From Saprospiraceae bacterium (lineage in GTDB: Bacteria > Bacteroidota > Bacteroidia > Chitinophagales > Saprospiraceae): a stretch of 9,332 bases of DNA. The notes under the pieces were generated by a model. That model worked only from the letters and a program-made list of their open reading frames with translations, had not been told where the DNA came from and did no database searches. A program made the translations under genes and the position numbers. This document shows, piece by piece, positions 6,577 through 9,332 of this stretch. Position 1 is the first letter of the stretch. The number at the start of each line of letters is the position of its first letter. Where the stretch lies: NCBI GenBank assembly GCA_017995875.1, contig JAGOIB010000001.1:56169-65500 (forward strand), in the 5' to 3' direction.

Positions 6577-9282
6577 ATGAAAGATATGTTTGAGAATATT
6601 GGAAAAGTAAAATCAATCCTCATTTTATTGATGGGGCTTCTGTTTTATTTGCCATCAGGATTCGCCCAGATATCTGAAACACAAGCTAGAGAGATGCTTG
6701 CCGATCGCGGGATTCCTGAAGATACCCTCAAAGCAAGACTGATAGCGAAAGGATACAACCCGGATAATATCTCCAAAGAGCAATTGCCAGCATTTCAGAG
6801 TGTCCTTCTGGAGACAATCCAGGAAATAGAAAATGAAAAGAAGGCCAATTCAAATGTCCCATCACTTGAAACCCCTGCCGTTATTCTGGAAGTACCAAAG
6901 CAACCGCTCATCGTACTTGAGACCTCAGTATTACCAACAGAACCTTTACCTACACCAACGTATGGACAGGAAATATTCAGGAATAATTCAATAGCCGTTT
7001 ATCAAAAGGCAGAGGATATCGTTGCACCTGATGCTTATGTGTTAGGCACAGGTGACAAGTTAGGGGTGATTGGTTTTGGCAGGTCCCAGTTTGATGGTAT
7101 TCTTGAAATTAATCAAGATGGTTTTGTAACGCTAGGTAATAATTTACCAAAAGTCCTTTTAAAAGGGATCAAATTTGGGGACGCAAAGGAATTACTGTAT
7201 CAACGGTATAGCCAATATCACGTTATTACCCGAAGTGAATTTCAAGTGACCTTGAATAAGCCAAGAAACATGACCGTCAATGTTTTTGGTGAAGCCAAAA
7301 CGACAGGTGCATTTACGCTTCCGGGTATTAATACAGCTTTTAATGTCATTAGTGCTGCCGGTGGTCCTACAGACATCGGATCGGTGCGCCGTATCAAATT
7401 GATCAGAGGAAATGAGTCGATTCCATTGGATGTCTATGAATTTATGAATGATCCGGGCGTTGCGAAAAATTACTTTTTGCAAAACAACGATTATATCCAT
7501 ATTCCTGTCGCGCAAAAGGTAGTGGAAATCCGTGGAGCTGTAATCAGACCAATGAAGTATGAATTATTGGATAAGGAGAATCTGACACAGTTGATAAAAT
7601 TTGCAGGAGGCGCCAAGGCAAATGCTTATCTGGCAGATGTGCAGGTGACAAGGTTTATGAATGACAAACAAGTGGTCACAAATATCAATCTCCGCGAACT
7701 TGAAGTCAATGGTGGAGATTACATTCTGTTCAATGGCGATATCGTAGAAATCAAATCCGTTGATGGGATTGCTTTAAATGTTGTAAGCATTTCAGGTGCT
7801 GTAAGGTTTCCTGGAAAATTTGAACGACGTGATGGAATGCGGATATCTGACCTGATCAGCCAGAGTGTATTAAAGCCGGATGCAAGGCTTGATTTTGGTT
7901 ATCTTTTGAGATACCAGCCGGATGGGTCCTATAAATACGAACGAATCAATTTTCAGGTCATCCTTGACAATCCAGCATCTCCTGCTAACCTAAGCCTCGG
8001 TATGCAGGATATAGTGCAGGTCATGAGTTTGACGTCTTATGCCGAGTTAGGTTTTTTCTCAGTTGTAGGTGCTGTAAATGCCCCTGATACCTTTTCCTTC
8101 AATCCAAATGGAAGGCTTAAACTTGAGGAAGCTATATTGTTGGCTGGAGGAACGAAGCCAAATGTTTCAGATTTTGGTTATATCATGCGCCTTAATCCGC
8201 ATGAACCGAAGGCCATAGAATATGTTCATTTTGATCTGACCCAGGCAATGACTGACCCTACGTCATCTGCCAATATTGAAATCAGGGATGGAGACCAGAT
8301 TATGATTTTCAATAAGTCAGACCGAAGGGATGACTTTACTGTTTCCATATATGGATCTGTAAGAAGACCCGGACTTTTTCCGTTCGGCAAAGGAATGAGC
8401 CTGGCTGATCTCGTTAGTCTTGCAGGAGGATTCAGGTATGAAGCGGATAATGAACGAATTGATTTAGCCCGATCTGAATATACCAATGGTCAGGAAATGA
8501 AGATTACGCTTTATAATGTGCAATTGCCCAGGGATTTTGAAACAGATGCTATTGAGGATAATAGTTTGGAGCTCCAGCCATTTGATCATATTTACATACG
8601 CACCATTCCGGAATTTGAAGATCAACAGACGGTGCGTGTTGAGGGGGAATTTAAATATCCTGGAACGTATCCGATCCTTGAAGACAAGGAACGTATTGCG
8701 GATCTTGTTGCCAGGGCCGGTGGTTTGACAGGAGAGGCTTTTCCTGAAGGTGCTAAACTTTACAGGCTGGGCGATTCAACAGGATTGGTTGTTATCAACC
8801 TGGCTGAAATTTTGCAAAACCACAATGTCCCATCTAATATCGTACTCAGAAGCGGGGATGTGTTGATTGTGCCTAAAAGCCGTGACCTTGTTACTATAGG
8901 TGGTTATGTCAATCTTGGTGATGTATACGCACAAGGAATTCTGAAAGGACGAAATTCAGTTACTGTTGCTTTTCGTGGTGAGAAAAATGCTAAGCATTAC
9001 ATTGATAAGTTTGCTGCTGGGGTAAGTAAAGATGGCTCTTTGAATGAAATTAGAGTCCAGTTTGCGGATGGCCGTGCAGAGAAAACGAAGAAGTTTCTCT
9101 TCGTAAATCAATATCCGACCATCGAGAAAGGAGCTACCATTACCGTAGGACCTAAGGAAGTAAAACCAACTGTAGAAAAAGGTGAAAAGAATTCAGACTG
9201 GGGCAATATCCTGAGGGATACGGTTTATCAGGCAACAGCTATCCTGACATTAATCATTTTGATAGATCAACTTTCTAATTAA
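6577..9282 (+). CDS. Multi-SLBB polysaccharide export outer-membrane protein (Wza-like)
   Basis: A 901-residue exporter predicted to form the periplasmic and outer-membrane conduit for a capsule or exopolysaccharide. Residues ~10-30 are a signal peptide (ILILLMGLLFYL, likely cleavage GFA|Q) with no lipobox cysteine. Residues ~32-90 are a helical, charged segment, and ~95-130 a Pro-rich linker. Residues ~152-229 are the Poly_export (Wza N-terminal) domain, starting YVLGTGDKLGVIGFG. About seven SLBB-like beta-grasp units follow, starting near 232, 315, 401, 492, 588, 685 and 771. Most show a G-x-V/E-x-x-PG-x-F/Y opening and an LI/LV..AGG helix, for example IYGSVRRPGLFPF (591-603) and LVSLAGGF (612-619). 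The last unit is the most diverged. A hydrophobic helix near the end (883-897, TVYQATAILTLIILI) could be the membrane-spanning segment, as in Wza. E. coli Wza is about 380 residues, so the extra length is repeat units. A second ATG at 6586 is an alternative start. It probably shares a transcript with uxs. Confidence 0.9.
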   Translation: MKDMFENIGKVKSILILLMGLLFYLPSGFAQISETQAREMLADRGIPEDTLKARLIAKGYNPDNISKEQLPAFQSVLLETIQEIENEKKANSNVPSLETPAVILEVPKQPLIVLETSVLPTEPLPTPTYGQEIFRNNSIAVYQKAEDIVAPDAYVLGTGDKLGVIGFGRSQFDGILEINQDGFVTLGNNLPKVLLKGIKFGDAKELLYQRYSQYHVITRSEFQVTLNKPRNMTVNVFGEAKTTGAFTLPGINTAFNVISAAGGPTDIGSVRRIKLIRGNESIPLDVYEFMNDPGVAKNYFLQNNDYIHIPVAQKVVEIRGAVIRPMKYELLDKENLTQLIKFAGGAKANAYLADVQVTRFMNDKQVVTNINLRELEVNGGDYILFNGDIVEIKSVDGIALNVVSISGAVRFPGKFERRDGMRISDLISQSVLKPDARLDFGYLLRYQPDGSYKYERINFQVILDNPASPANLSLGMQDIVQVMSLTSYAELGFFSVVGAVNAPDTFSFNPNGRLKLEEAILLAGGTKPNVSDFGYIMRLNPHEPKAIEYVHFDLTQAMTDPTSSANIEIRDGDQIMIFNKSDRRDDFTVSIYGSVRRPGLFPFGKGMSLADLVSLAGGFRYEADNERIDLARSEYTNGQEMKITLYNVQLPRDFETDAIEDNSLELQPFDHIYIRTIPEFEDQQTVRVEGEFKYPGTYPILEDKERIADLVARAGGLTGEAFPEGAKLYRLGDSTGLVVINLAEILQNHNVPSNIVLRSGDVLIVPKSRDLVTIGGYVNLGDVYAQGILKGRNSVTVAFRGEKNAKHYIDKFAAGVSKDGSLNEIRVQFADGRAEKTKKFLFVNQYPTIEKGATITVGPKEVKPTVEKGEKNSDWGNILRDTVYQATAILTLIILIDQLSN

Positions 9283-9303
9283 GGTTTTGTTGAAATAAAT
9301 TCC

Positions 9304-9332
9304 ATGGCCAGGATACATAATCTTGATTTAGG
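9304..9332 (+). CDS. Possible 5' end of a further gene in the exopolysaccharide cluster (partial)
   Basis: An ATG lies 21 bases after the TAA of the export gene and stays open to the window edge, reading MARIHNLDL. The spacing suits a continuing operon. In this setting a Wzz-type chain-length/tyrosine-kinase protein commonly follows a Wza-like gene, but nine residues cannot show this and the identity is left open. The upstream bases GAAATAAATTCC are A-rich, as is usual before starts in this phylum. Confidence 0.35.

Noticed and set aside
6585..6592. TATGTTTG, an exact TAnnTTTG match on the plus strand at the export gene.
   Set aside because: It lies inside the coding sequence, downstream of the 6577 start codon and overlapping the 6586 ATG, so a transcript from it would lack both starts. 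No -33 TTG is evident.
7192..7515. Minus-strand open frame of about 107 codons opposite the export gene.
   Set aside because: It is antisense to the well-supported SLBB region, with no recognisable motif and no start context of its own.
1..9332. Search by eye for tRNA, rRNA, CRISPR repeats, insertion-sequence ends, attachment sites and riboswitch-like leaders.
   Set aside because: Nothing convincing was seen. Intergenic space is minimal (155, 5, 26, 15 and 21 bases, plus a 4-base overlap) and all the rest is coding.

Overview
The window reads as a chromosomal cell-envelope region from a member of the Bacteroidota. Three things point there: a secreted protein ending in a type IX secretion (T9SS) sorting domain, a TAnnTTTG-type promoter box, and a giant SLBB-repeat polysaccharide exporter of the kind common in this phylum. 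Saprospiria or Cytophagia is a guess from the domain style of the secreted protein; nothing in the window fixes the class. Base composition looks moderate and even, with no mobile elements, RNA genes, CRISPR arrays or broken genes.

Layout. Positions 14-2449 (minus) encode an 811-residue modular, cysteine-containing surface or secreted protein with an N-terminal signal peptide and a C-terminal T9SS sorting domain. After a 155-base AT-rich spacer comes a tight minus-strand cluster, transcribed from right to left: a predicted outer-membrane beta-barrel protein of unknown function (4820-5590), the Kdo transferase waaA/kdtA (3576-4814) and a stand-alone heptose-7-phosphate kinase of the RfaE1/HldA type (2605-3579). 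The first pair is separated by 5 bases and the second overlaps by 4 bases (ATGA), so this is almost certainly one operon devoted to the LPS inner core and outer membrane.

Only 26 bases separate this operon from a divergent plus-strand cluster. It contains a UDP-glucuronate decarboxylase (UDP-xylose synthase, 5617-6561, TTG start), a 901-residue polysaccharide-export protein with about seven SLBB-type beta-grasp units (6577-9282), and probably the first codons of another gene at the right edge (from 9304). It looks like the beginning of a capsule or exopolysaccharide locus: UXS supplies UDP-xylose and the SLBB protein forms the outer-membrane export channel.

Together the two clusters are a divergent glycan hub, with LPS core assembly on one side and exopolysaccharide precursor supply and export on the other. 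They share so little intergenic DNA that each promoter probably lies in or near the other gene's 5' end. I see no clearly new biological system. The least explained items are the beta-barrel protein in the LPS operon, the very long non-lipoprotein export protein, and the compact divergent promoter.
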